Shown here: one piece after another, positions 1 to 7,564 of the stretch
Position numbering within the stretch: position 1 is the first letter of the stretch
Layout: every line of letters starts with the position of its first letter
Assembly (NCBI RefSeq): GCF_014207985.1
Contig: NZ_JACHMI010000001.1
Span: 7,733,001-7,797,000, forward strand
From: Nonomuraea rubra
GTDB taxonomy: Bacteria > Actinomycetota > Actinomycetes > Streptosporangiales > Streptosporangiaceae
Length of the DNA stretch: 64,000 nucleotides
Direction: 5' to 3'
Notes under the pieces: model-generated
Databases searched by the model: none
What the model saw: the letters and a program-made list of their open reading frames with translations, nothing else
What the model was told of the DNA's origin: nothing
Translations under genes and position numbers: made by a program

Positions 1-749
1 GCGCCCGGCGGGTCCAGCGGCCCAGGCTCGCCGTCGCCGCAGGACACGTAGAGCGGGACTCCGCCCAGCCTCTCCGCGAGGCGGGCGGGGTTGTGCTCGT
101 CCCATGCCTGCCCGTCTGGCTCGCCCCAGAGGGCGGCGGGGTCCTCGCCGTTCTCCCGGAGCAGCCTCCGCACGCCGGAGCGGTCGCCGGTGGTGTCGAG
201 CACGCCGGAGAACGACGCGGCCGCGCGGAACAGGCCGGGATGGCGGGCGGCGTACACCATGGCGCCCAGCCCGCCCATCGACAGCCCGGCGACCGCCCGG
301 TCCGGGCTCGCCCCGAACTCGGCCTCGATCAGCGGGATCAGCTCCTCGATGTGGAAGGTCTCCCACTTCGGGCCGCGTACCCAGTCGGAGTAGAAGCCGA
401 CGCGGCCGCCCTCGGGCACCACCACGATGGCGGGCAGCTCGCCGGTGAGCCGCTCCGCGCCGCCCTCGTCCACCCAGCCGAGGTGGCCGGCGCCGCAGCA
501 GCCGTGCAGCAGGTAGAGCACCGGCCAGGGGCCCGAGCCGCGGGTCCAGCCGCGCGGGAGCAGCACGCGTACGGGGGTCTCGCGGCCGAGCGCGCGCGAG
601 GCCACGGTCAGCGCCTGCCCGCGCTCGCCCACCGGCTCCCGCTCGACGATCCGCGCGCCGTCCACCTGGGCCGCGGGCGGCGCCGGAGCGGGTGTGCAGC
701 CCAGGGCCGCCACCACGAGCACCGCCACGAGTGCTGCCCTGGCCCTCAT
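1..749 (-). CDS. Secreted lipoprotein esterase, alpha/beta hydrolase fold (3' end beyond window)
   Basis: Translated from the ATG at 749 this gives an open frame that runs off the left edge. The N-terminus has a short hydrophobic stretch ending in AALGC, a plausible lipobox, so the enzyme is probably an outer-surface lipoprotein. Further on come YLLHGC (oxyanion-hole region) and GLSMGGLGAM, the nucleophile elbow of the esterase D / antigen 85 type family. Members hydrolyse or transfer acyl esters; the substrate here cannot be told. The catalytic Asp and His may lie beyond the edge. The ATG overlaps the stop of the upstream dioxygenase gene as ATGA, so the two are probably co-translated. Confidence 0.85.
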   Translation of the reverse strand, partial: MRARAALVAVLVVAALGCTPAPAPPAAQVDGARIVEREPVGERGQALTVASRALGRETPVRVLLPRGWTRGSGPWPVLYLLHGCCGAGHLGWVDEGGAERLTGELPAIVVVPEGGRVGFYSDWVRGPKWETFHIEELIPLIEAEFGASPDRAVAGLSMGGLGAMVYAARHPGLFRAAASFSGVLDTTGDRSGVRRLLRENGEDPAALWGEPDGQAWDEHNPARLAERLGGVPLYVSCGDGEPGPLDPPG

Positions 750-1486
750 CGCCCGGCCAGGGGGTCGAAGCCGCGCAGCATCATGCCCTGGCCGCGTGAT
801 CGGTGCACGTCGTCGGCGGGCCGGTCCTCGGGGTCGCGGAACTGCACGAGCAGCGTCGTACGGGCCTCGCCCGACCGGTTGATCCCGGACCCGTGCACGG
901 TCAGGTAGCCGATGAACAGCACGTCGCCCGCCTCCGCCTCGACCGGCACCGCCTTCTCCAGCGGCCACCGCTCCGGCGGCAGGTGCCAGCCGCCCTCCTC
1001 GACGTGTGGCAGCGGCCCGTCCCTGTGGCTGCCCGGCACGACCCGCACGCAGCCCTTCTCCTCGGGCGCGTCGTCGAAGTGGAAGATGGCCGCGCCGACC
1101 GTGTGGCGGGTGTGCGGGAAGTGCGCGGCGTCCTGGTGCATCGGGAACGGCGAGCCCTTCTCCGCTGGCTTGACGAAGATCTTGGTGTGGTGGAGCTGGA
1201 CGTTCTCCGACCCGATCAGGGCCGCCGCCACGTCGGTGAAGCGCGGGTCGAGCATGAGCCGGGCGAACGCGGCCGAGTGGAACTGCGCGTCGTGGCAGTG
1301 GCGCAGCTCGGTGGCGATCCCGGCCAGCCGCCTGGCGCTGCCCCAGGTGGGGTCGTACGGGCGTAACCGCGACAGCACCGCGTGGCACTCCTCGCGGTAG
1401 GCCCGCGCCTCGTCCTTGCCGATCAGCCCTCTGACCAGCAGGTAACCGTGGTCCCGGTAGAACCGGGTCATCGAAGAATCGGCCAT
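746..1486 (-). CDS. Phytanoyl-CoA dioxygenase (PhyH) family protein
   Basis: A 246-residue protein. It carries the Fe(II)-binding facial triad expected of 2-oxoglutarate-dependent PhyH enzymes: HQD (within MHQDAAHFPH) and the distal His in HGSGINRSGEART, whose Arg would hold 2-oxoglutarate. Family members hydroxylate lipid or natural-product substrates in the cytoplasm; the substrate is unknown. The start at 1486 is preceded by GGGAGTG. An in-frame ATG 33 bp upstream is less well placed. It is the first gene of a two-gene unit with the esterase lipoprotein (ATGA overlap), which suggests a shared substrate or process. Confidence 0.85.
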   Translation of the reverse strand: MADSSMTRFYRDHGYLLVRGLIGKDEARAYREECHAVLSRLRPYDPTWGSARRLAGIATELRHCHDAQFHSAAFARLMLDPRFTDVAAALIGSENVQLHHTKIFVKPAEKGSPFPMHQDAAHFPHTRHTVGAAIFHFDDAPEEKGCVRVVPGSHRDGPLPHVEEGGWHLPPERWPLEKAVPVEAEAGDVLFIGYLTVHGSGINRSGEARTTLLVQFRDPEDRPADDVHRSRGQGMMLRGFDPLAGR

Positions 1487-1524
1487 CCCACACTCCCGGT
1501 GCCGCGCGGTCCCTCTCACTGTGT

Positions 1525-1577
1525 GCCCGCGAAGCCGCCGGGGGAAGAGTGGCGGCCCGCGAAGCCGCCGGGGAAGG
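1525..1577. repeat. Two direct repeats of about 20 bp
   Basis: GCCCGCGAAGCCGCCGGGG followed by G/AAG occurs at 1525-1546 and again at 1555-1577, a 30-bp offset. They lie in the 249-bp divergent gap between the dioxygenase and the aldo/keto reductase. No other gene is visible in this gap. Confidence 0.7.
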
Positions 1578-1735
1578 GCGGCGGCCGCGCCGCCACCCTT
1601 CCGGGCGTTACCGGCAGGTCACCGGGTGCTCGCCTTGACCCGGGCAGTACGTCACTTGGATCCCTCTTGTAACGCTCCGAGGTGCTTAACTGGGGTCGTA
1701 AATCGTTTCATTGCGATCTCTGCGGAAGGTCCCCC

Positions 1736-2710
1736 TTGGATTACGAACGCCAGCCGTACAGAAGGTGCGGCCGCAGCGGCCTGCTCCTGCCCGCCGTGTC
1801 GCTCGGCCTGTGGCACAACTTCGGCGAGGGCAAGCCGCTCGACGGCCAGCGCGCCATCCTGCACAAGGCCTTCGACCTCGGCATCACCCACTTCGACCTC
1901 GCCGACCGCTACGGCCCGCCCATCGGCGCCGCCGAGGCGGCCTTCGGCAGGCTCCTGCCGCGTTCGCTGCGTGACGAGGTGGTGGTCACCACCAAGGGCT
2001 TCAACCCCATGTGGGACGGCCCGTACGGCGTGGGCGGCTCGCGCAAGCACCTGCTGGCCACCCTCGACCGTTCGCTGCAGCGGCTCGGCCTCGACTACGT
2101 GGACATCTTCTACCTGCACCGCGACGACGAGGAGACGCCGCTGGAGGAGCAGGTGGCCACGCTGGACCACATGGTCCGCACCGGCCGCGCCCTCTACGTC
2201 GGCGTCTCCAACTTCTCCCCCGAGCGCACCGCCCAGGCCGCCCGCCTGCTGCGCTCGCTCGGCACGCCGCTGCTGGTGCACCAGCCGTCGTACTCGCTGC
2301 TGAACCGGGGCATCGAGGACTCGCTGCTGGGCGTGCTGGAGGAGGAGGGCGTCGGGTGCGTGGTGTACTCGCCGCTGGCGCAGGGCCTGCTGACCGACCG
2401 CTACCTGAACGGCATCCCGGCCGACTCGCGGGCGGCCGAGGGCCGGTTCCTGACGCCTGACCGGGTGACGCCCGAGGTGCTGGCGTTCGTGCGGTCGCTG
2501 TCGGAGCTGGCGGACTCGCGCGGGCAGACGGTGGCGCAGCTCGCGCTGGCGTGGGCGCTGCGGGACCCGCGGATCACCTCGGTGCTCGTCGGCGCCTCCA
2601 GCCCCGAGCAGCTGGAGGCGAACGTGGCGGCCGTGGACCGGCTCGACTTCACCGAGGACGAGCTGGCCACCATCGAGCGCGCCGCCAAGGAGTCCGGCGT
2701 CCAGGCGTGA
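1736..2710 (+). CDS. Aldo/keto reductase, YghZ/YajO-like
   Basis: NAD(P)H-dependent TIM-barrel oxidoreductase of about 324 residues. The catalytic tetrad is recognisable: Asp/Tyr in DLADRYGPP, Lys in VVTTKGF, and His in DIFYLHRDDEE. GVSNFSP and VLVGASSPEQL are the usual cofactor-loop landmarks. The RYGPP motif resembles the L-glyceraldehyde-3-phosphate reductase (YghZ) branch, so a small aldehyde or sugar is a likely substrate. I chose TTG at 1736 because GGAAGG sits 6 bp upstream. An ATG at 1682 would add 18 residues that do not look like the family. It stands alone, convergent with the next gene. Confidence 0.85.
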   Translation: MDYERQPYRRCGRSGLLLPAVSLGLWHNFGEGKPLDGQRAILHKAFDLGITHFDLADRYGPPIGAAEAAFGRLLPRSLRDEVVVTTKGFNPMWDGPYGVGGSRKHLLATLDRSLQRLGLDYVDIFYLHRDDEETPLEEQVATLDHMVRTGRALYVGVSNFSPERTAQAARLLRSLGTPLLVHQPSYSLLNRGIEDSLLGVLEEEGVGCVVYSPLAQGLLTDRYLNGIPADSRAAEGRFLTPDRVTPEVLAFVRSLSELADSRGQTVAQLALAWALRDPRITSVLVGASSPEQLEANVAAVDRLDFTEDELATIERAAKESGVQA

Positions 2711-2715
2711 CCCCC

Positions 2716-2747
2716 GCCGGCGGGAGGCCGCGAGGTCGCCCGCCGGC
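2716..2747. terminator. GC-rich hairpin between convergent genes
   Basis: GCCGGCGGG (2716-2724) pairs perfectly with CCCGCCGGC (2739-2747) across a 14-nt loop. It sits in the 40-bp gap between two convergent stop codons. There is no T-tract, as is common for actinomycete bidirectional terminators. Confidence 0.5.
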
Positions 2748-2750
2748 CGC

Positions 2751-3212
2751 TCAGAGCAGGTCGCGGGCGGCGGCCAGGGTGGCGGCGAGCGTCGTGCGCA
2801 CCACCTCGCCGGGCCTGGCCAGGCTCGTCTGGCAGCGCACGTCCTCCACCCGCGGATAACCCGGATCGGCCCCCACCACGATCCGCCGCGCCGGGTTGTC
2901 CAGCGCCGCCCCCAGCTCCAGCAGCGCGATCGGCTGCGTGCTCTCCCCCGGCGGGAACCAGAACATGGTCAGCACCCCCGGCAGGTGCAGGTGGTGATGC
3001 TCCCAGGCGATCTGGACGGGCGCCTGCGCGGGATCCCCGATCGGGAAGTCGCGGCGGCGCGGGTTGAGCACGACCGCGCCGAGCCGTCCGAGCTCCCGCG
3101 CCGCCTCCCGCTGCCAGTCCGCCACCCCGGTGATCCCGCCCGCCAGGAACACCGCGGGCGGATCCCCTGGGGCGGGCTCGTAGTAGTCGGGCGCCTCGTA
3201 GTAAGGGCTCAC
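2751..3212 (-). CDS. Nucleoside 2-deoxyribosyltransferase-like protein
   Basis: A 153-residue protein. The segment AVFLAGGIT, then NPRRRDFP, then WEHHHL, MFWFPPGES and PIALLELGAAL follows the order of the Nuc_deoxyrib_tr family: a nucleotide-binding first strand, and a catalytic Glu in LLELG. Family enzymes exchange bases on deoxynucleosides or hydrolyse nucleotides; the substrate is not predictable. GTG at 3212 is preceded by GGAGGA at 6-7 bp, a clear ribosome site. The gene is divergent from the DUF418 gene, with an inverted repeat between them. Confidence 0.75.
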   Translation of the reverse strand: MSPYYEAPDYYEPAPGDPPAVFLAGGITGVADWQREAARELGRLGAVVLNPRRRDFPIGDPAQAPVQIAWEHHHLHLPGVLTMFWFPPGESTQPIALLELGAALDNPARRIVVGADPGYPRVEDVRCQTSLARPGEVVRTTLAATLAAARDLL

Positions 3213-3247
3213 CGCGATTCCTCCTCGTCCGCGACTTCGGTCGCGCG

Positions 3248-3269
3248 CCGTACATCCATCGATGTACGG
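3248..3269. promoter_or_regulatory. Perfect 9-bp inverted repeat in divergent promoter region
   Basis: CCGTACATC (3248-3256) and GATGTACGG (3261-3269) form a perfect dyad with a 4-bp spacer, placed midway between the divergent starts at 3212 and 3327. The size and symmetry suit a TetR- or GntR-type dimer. No regulator gene lies beside it. Confidence 0.6.
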
Positions 3270-3326
3270 GTGATTTCGCTCCACGGGACGATCGGGAGCG
3301 GCCCGCACGCCAGCACAGTTGAAGGT

Positions 3327-4448
3327 GTGGACAGACGCATCGGCGCACTCGACGTGCTGCGCGGCGTGGCCATCCTGGGCACGCTGGGCACCAACATCTG
3401 GATCTTCACCGACCCCGCAGGCCCGCCGGCGATGCTGGGCTTCGGCGGGGACGCCGGCGTGGCGGAGACGTTCCTGCGCTTCCTGTCCAACGGCAAGTTC
3501 CTCGGCCTGCTCACGCTGCTGTTCGGCGTCGGGCTGGAGCTGCAGTACCGCAGCGCGGTACGCAGGGGCCTGGCGTGGCCCGGCCGCTATCTGTGGCGGG
3601 CGGCGCTGCTGTTCGCCGAGGGGGCGCTGCACTTCGTCCTGATCTTCGAGTTCGACGTGCTGATGGGGTATGCGCTGACCTCGATGATCGTCGCATATCT
3701 GATCGGCAGGAGCGAGCGTGCCGTGACGGCCTGGATGGTGGGGGCGGGCACGCTGCTCGTGGCCCTGGTCGGCCTCGTCACGCTGGCCCTGCTGACAGCC
3801 CCGGCCGGGGCGACGGGGCGGGCCGCCGCGTACCCGGACGGCTGGCTGGACCAGGTGCGGCTGCGGCTGGACAACCTGGTGGTGTTCCGCGCGGAGCTGG
3901 TCCTCATCGTGCCGCTGGGCATCGTGCTGTTCCTGCTCGGGGCCCGGCTGATGCGCGCCGGGGTGTTCGAGGAGCGGGGCGCGCGGTTGCGCGGCCGGCT
4001 GATGGCCGCCGGGCTCGGCCTCGGCGTGCCGCTGAACCTGCTCACCTCGTTCGCGGGCCCCGCCTGGTTCATGGTGGACCGTTACCTCATGGCGCCGCTG
4101 GTCGCCCTGGGCCTGCTGGCGCTGATCACCTCGATCACGCTCGGCATGAAGGGCGCGCCGGGCGTGCTGCGCCGGGGGCTCACGAACGTCGGCCGCACGG
4201 CGCTGTCCTGCTACGTGTTCCAGAACCTGGCCGCCGGAGTGCTCTGCTACGGCTGGGGGCTGGGCCTGGCCGCCCGGTTCGACGGGCTGCGGCCCTGGTG
4301 GGTGCCGGTGGCCTGGGGCACGATCTGCCTGCTGTTCATGGTGCTGTCGTCGTGGTGGCTGCGCCGGTTCGAGCGCGGGCCGCTCGAGCTGGCCTGGCAG
4401 TGGGCGTACCTGGCCCCGTTCAGGACGGCCGCGCCCGCGCGGCGATGA
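3327..4448 (+). CDS. DUF418 family membrane protein
   Basis: About 373 residues, strongly hydrophobic with roughly eight to ten membrane segments. It opens with RIGALDVLRGVAILGTL, the typical N-terminus of YeiB/DUF418 proteins, and closes with the DUF418 domain (GRTALSCYVFQNL onward). Function in this family is not established, though an acyltransferase-like fold has been proposed. GTG at 3327 is chosen because it begins just before the conserved opening; its ribosome site (GAAGG) is unusually close. Another GTG at 3270 overlaps the inverted repeat. Transcribed away from the deoxyribosyltransferase-like gene. Confidence 0.8.
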   Translation: MDRRIGALDVLRGVAILGTLGTNIWIFTDPAGPPAMLGFGGDAGVAETFLRFLSNGKFLGLLTLLFGVGLELQYRSAVRRGLAWPGRYLWRAALLFAEGALHFVLIFEFDVLMGYALTSMIVAYLIGRSERAVTAWMVGAGTLLVALVGLVTLALLTAPAGATGRAAAYPDGWLDQVRLRLDNLVVFRAELVLIVPLGIVLFLLGARLMRAGVFEERGARLRGRLMAAGLGLGVPLNLLTSFAGPAWFMVDRYLMAPLVALGLLALITSITLGMKGAPGVLRRGLTNVGRTALSCYVFQNLAAGVLCYGWGLGLAARFDGLRPWWVPVAWGTICLLFMVLSSWWLRRFERGPLELAWQWAYLAPFRTAAPARR

Positions 4449-4503
4449 CCGCCTGACACCCCGCGTCCGCACCACCCGCCGGAACGTGTTTCAATGCACC
4501 GAC

Positions 4504-5001
4504 ATGAAATTTTCCAGTCTCGGACCGGGCGGCGGGACCGTGAGCCGGCGCGCGCTCGACTGGCTGCCGGCGATCGCGGGCGGCGTGCTGCTCACGCTGA
4601 TGACCCAGACCAACGCCGTGCTCGCCCGCCACACCGACGCCGTGTACGCCTCCTGGGCCGCGCACGCCATCGGCGCCGTGGTCGCGCTGGTCCTGGTGCC
4701 CACCATCGGCCGGCGCCGGCCGCCGGCGCCGGCGGACGGCGCGGCCAGGACGCCGCTCTGGTACTACCTGGGCGGCATCCCCGGCGCGCTCGTGGTCGTC
4801 CTGTCGGCCGTCGCGGTCAACAGCGAGCTGGCCCTGGCCGGGACCATCGCGCTGATGCTCACCGGCCAGGTGGTGTTCGGCACCGCCGCCGACCACCTGG
4901 GCCTGCTGCACACCCCTCAACGCCGGCTCACGGGCATGGACCTGGCGGTGGCCGGGTGCGTGCTCGCGGGCAGCGTGCTCATCGTGCTCGGTGGAGCGTG
5001 A
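4504..5001 (+). CDS. DMT-superfamily small membrane protein (YdcZ-like), first of a pair
   Basis: About 165 residues with five hydrophobic stretches (WLPAIAGGVLLTLM, AAHAIGAVVALVLVP, IPGALVVVLSAVAVN, TIALMLTGQVVFG, VAGCVLAGSVLIVLG). The pattern and the YYLGGIPGALVVVLSAVAVN motif match the YdcZ/DUF606 branch of the drug/metabolite transporters. These often work as paired half-transporters. The ATG at 4504 lacks a clear ribosome site; GTG at 4540 after GGCGGGACC is an alternative start. It is followed after two bases by a homologous partner. Confidence 0.75.
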   Translation: MKFSSLGPGGGTVSRRALDWLPAIAGGVLLTLMTQTNAVLARHTDAVYASWAAHAIGAVVALVLVPTIGRRRPPAPADGAARTPLWYYLGGIPGALVVVLSAVAVNSELALAGTIALMLTGQVVFGTAADHLGLLHTPQRRLTGMDLAVAGCVLAGSVLIVLGGA

Positions 5002-5003
5002 CC

Positions 5004-5441
5004 ATGCTGTTCTTCGTGTTCCTCGCGCTGGCCAACGGCGTGCTCATCGGCACGAGCCGCACCATCAACGGCCAGCTCGGCACGCGGGCGGGCGCGTTCA
5101 GGGCGTCCGTGTGGAACCACGTGGTGGGGTTCGTCTTCCTGAGCGTGGTGCTGCTCGTCCTGCGGATCTGGCCGGACGTCACGGACGTGCCCGCCGCCGC
5201 GTACGCGGGCGGGGTGTTCGGGGCGCTGTTCGTGGCGGTCAACAGTTACGTGTTCCCGAGGCTGGGCGCGATGAGTGCCTCGGTGCTGGTGATCAGCGGG
5301 CAGGTGCTGTCCGCCGTGGTGATCGACTGCGTCCAGCAGGGGACGTTCCCCGCGCCGGTCAGGCTGGCCGGCGTGGCCCTCGTACTCCTGGGGCTCAGCC
5401 TGCCCCGCATCACGGCCCGCCTGCGGCGCGAGAACACCTAG
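5004..5441 (+). CDS. DMT-superfamily small membrane protein (YdcZ-like), second of a pair
   Basis: 145 residues with five hydrophobic segments. It has the same layout as its upstream neighbour, including GGVFGALFVAVNSYVFPRLG, which parallels the GGIPGALVVVLSAVAVN region of the partner. It starts two bases after the previous stop (TGACCATG), so the two are almost certainly a heteromeric pair made from one transcript. Cargo cannot be inferred. Confidence 0.75.
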   Translation: MLFFVFLALANGVLIGTSRTINGQLGTRAGAFRASVWNHVVGFVFLSVVLLVLRIWPDVTDVPAAAYAGGVFGALFVAVNSYVFPRLGAMSASVLVISGQVLSAVVIDCVQQGTFPAPVRLAGVALVLLGLSLPRITARLRRENT

Positions 5442-5447
5442 CGCCGC

Positions 5448-5511
5448 CGTCATCGGCGCCGAGCGTCCGGGTGGGGGTGCGGTGAGCACCTTCGTCATCG
5501 GCGCCGAGCGT
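5448..5511. repeat. 19-bp direct repeat; one copy spans a stop codon
   Basis: CGTCATCGGCGCCGAGCGT is present at 5448-5466 and identically at 5493-5511. The second copy includes the stop codon and last codons of the minus-strand gene ending at 5495; the first lies just past that stop. It therefore looks like a copy of the gene's 3' tail. Confidence 0.85.
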
Positions 5512-6160
5512 GCATGCGGCGGCGCAGCGCCACGGCGGTGAAGGCGCCCGCCAGCAGCAGGGCGGCACCCGCGCCCCCGGCGATCCATCCCCAGCCGATG
5601 CCCGTCTCCTCCTCCGCCCTCAGCGGCTCCTTGACGGGGAAGGTCTCGCCGGCCGCCACCGGCCGCGCCGGGGTGCCGAGCGCCTTGACGAGCCCGGCGT
5701 CCACCGGTCCCGCCAGGCTCTCGTGCCCGGCCTCCCGCTCGTCGCCGGGCCGCAGCGGCCCCGCACCCGGGTCCACCGGCACGTTGCCCGAGCACAGGGT
5801 GGACGACAGTTCGACCCCCGCCACCATGGACCCCTCGGATCCGGCCGCCGCGAACACCAGGTAACGCCCGCCCCGCTCGAACGCGTACCCGCACGAGGCA
5901 CTGTCCGCGCTGCTCGCGACCGTGAACCTGCCGGCGGGCCTCCCCTTGTAGATCTGGTCGGCCAGGAACGTGTAGACCCGCGGCCTGCCCGGCCCCTCCT
6001 CCGCGCGCACGTCCGCCACGGTGCCGGTGAAGACGGCGTCCGCGTGCTCGACGGCCCGCGCCGGTGACAGGTCCGCGCAACTGCAGGCGTACGCGGGCGT
6101 GGACAGCCCCACGAGGACGGAGGCCGCCAGGGCGAGGAGAGCGAGCAAGCGAAGCACCAT
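5495..6160 (-). CDS. Secreted TIMP-like (NTR-fold) protein with C-terminal anchor
   Basis: 221 residues. A signal peptide (residues 1 to about 25, ending TPAYA) is followed by CSCADLSPARAVEHADAVFTG, the cysteine motif of bacterial proteins annotated as tissue-inhibitor-of-metalloproteinase-like. Two further cysteines (SASCGYAF, STLCSGN) could complete disulfides. A membrane segment (GWIAGGAGAALLLAGAFTAVAL) and a basic RRRMHARRR tail at the C-terminus anchor it to the cell surface. The biochemical role of bacterial members is not settled. It is monocistronic and convergent with the DMT pair. Confidence 0.75.
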   Translation of the reverse strand: MVLRLLALLALAASVLVGLSTPAYACSCADLSPARAVEHADAVFTGTVADVRAEEGPGRPRVYTFLADQIYKGRPAGRFTVASSADSASCGYAFERGGRYLVFAAAGSEGSMVAGVELSSTLCSGNVPVDPGAGPLRPGDEREAGHESLAGPVDAGLVKALGTPARPVAAGETFPVKEPLRAEEETGIGWGWIAGGAGAALLLAGAFTAVALRRRMHARRR

Positions 6161-6200
6161 GCCCTTACCACGTACCCGGAGGGTGCGCAGTTCACGGGGG

Positions 6201-7445
6201 TCAGCGCAGCGGGTCGAACTCGGCCAGGGCGGCGGGCCGCTTGCCGGTGGTGATCTGCTCGGCCAGCAGCCGTCCCGTGATCGGGCCGTGGGTCAGGCCC
6301 CACATGCCGTGGCCGCCCGCCACGTACACGGTGGGAGCCGCCGTCGCCCCGATGACCGGCCGCCCGTCCGGCGTGACCGGCCGGGAGCCCACCCAGACGT
6401 CGGTACGTTCCTCCCAGCGCACCCCGCGCAGCAGCGGGCGGGCGGAGGCGATGATGGCGTCCAGCCTGGCGGGCACCCCCGGGGCGTCCGGGTCGCGGAA
6501 CTCCATGGTGCCCGCCACCCGCAGGCCGCCCTGGTACGGCGTGCAGGCGACCCGTACGCCGGGCAGGTAGAGCGGCCCGGGGACGGGGTGGTCGACCGGC
6601 ACGGTGAAGGAGTAGCCGCGGCCCGCTCGTACCGGGACGCGGACGCCCCACTGCCGGGCCAGGCGGGGCAGCCAGGCGCCGGTGGCCAGCACCACCGCGT
6701 CGGCCGACAGGACGGTGCCCTTGGCGGAGCGGACGATCACCTTCCTGTCGTCGGTGCGCACCTCGGCGACCTCGACGGCGTACACGGTCGCGCCGCGCCG
6801 CATGACGGCCCTGCCCAGGGCGTGCACGAACGCGCCCGGGTCGACGTAACGCTGCCCCTCGATCCGTACCCCGGCGCCCAGCGCGTCGCCTGCCAGCGGG
6901 ACCTGCTCGTGCAGCCGCCCGCCGTCCAGCACGGTGTGCTCGACCCGCTGCCCGGCCGACTCCAGCCTGCGCAGCTCCCGCAGCAGGCTCTCGGCCTGGC
7001 GCGGGGTGCCGAACGCGGCGGTGATCGGCGCCGCGACAACGGCCGCCGGCACGCCGTCGGCCGCCAGCGCCTCGTACGCCTCGACGCACTCGTCGTTGAG
7101 CGGCAGGTTGGCACGCGCGGCGCGGGTCCAGGACCGCCAGCGGCTGTTGGCGGCGAAGCGGGCCAGGAACGCCCACAGTCCGGGGTCGACGGTGGCGGGC
7201 ACGTGGAGCGGAGCGGCGGGGTCGAGCAGCGAGCGCAGGCCGTACCGCAGGACGGCGGGCTCGTTCAGCGGGATGGCCAGGCCGGGCGCGATCCACCCCG
7301 CGTTGCCCCAGGACGCGCCGGCCGCCACGCCGCCCCGGTCGATCACGTCGACCTGAACCCCGCGCTCCTGCAGGAACCACGCGGTCGACAGGCCCACGAT
7401 GCCCGCGCCCACCACGATCACCGATCGCGGCCAGTTGCCGGCCAT
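6201..7445 (-). CDS. D-amino-acid dehydrogenase / FAD-dependent oxidoreductase, DadA-like
   Basis: 414 residues. The N-terminal VIVVGAGIVGLSTAWFLQERG is the Rossmann FAD-binding motif of the DAO family. Near the end, GGHGMWGLTHGP matches the DadA-type C-terminal flavin loop. Such enzymes oxidatively deaminate D-amino acids and pass electrons to the respiratory chain. ATG at 7445 follows GGAGGG at about 5 bp. It lies downstream of and parallel to a PucR regulator; PucR-type proteins usually control amino-acid or purine catabolism, which fits an inducible amino-acid oxidase. Confidence 0.8.
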   Translation of the reverse strand: MAGNWPRSVIVVGAGIVGLSTAWFLQERGVQVDVIDRGGVAAGASWGNAGWIAPGLAIPLNEPAVLRYGLRSLLDPAAPLHVPATVDPGLWAFLARFAANSRWRSWTRAARANLPLNDECVEAYEALAADGVPAAVVAAPITAAFGTPRQAESLLRELRRLESAGQRVEHTVLDGGRLHEQVPLAGDALGAGVRIEGQRYVDPGAFVHALGRAVMRRGATVYAVEVAEVRTDDRKVIVRSAKGTVLSADAVVLATGAWLPRLARQWGVRVPVRAGRGYSFTVPVDHPVPGPLYLPGVRVACTPYQGGLRVAGTMEFRDPDAPGVPARLDAIIASARPLLRGVRWEERTDVWVGSRPVTPDGRPVIGATAAPTVYVAGGHGMWGLTHGPITGRLLAEQITTGKRPAALAEFDPLR

Positions 7446-7564
7446 GCTCACCCTCCAACGAGTACGGATGCCGATGTCGCAGCCAGCATGGCCCGGCCGG
7501 CGGCCCGTGACGGTGTGGGCGGGCGACAATCACACCGCCGCCGTTGTGGATCCGGCACAACACC

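Noticed and set aside
1691..1715. AAATCGTTTCA upstream of the first aldo/keto reductase as a LacI operator
   Set aside because: Only one half resembles the consensus and symmetry is poor.
2751..4475. A 574-residue minus-strand frame running through the DUF418 gene
   Set aside because: Only the last 153 residues (from GTG 3212) are protein-like. The rest is Gln/Arg/His-rich antisense of a membrane protein.
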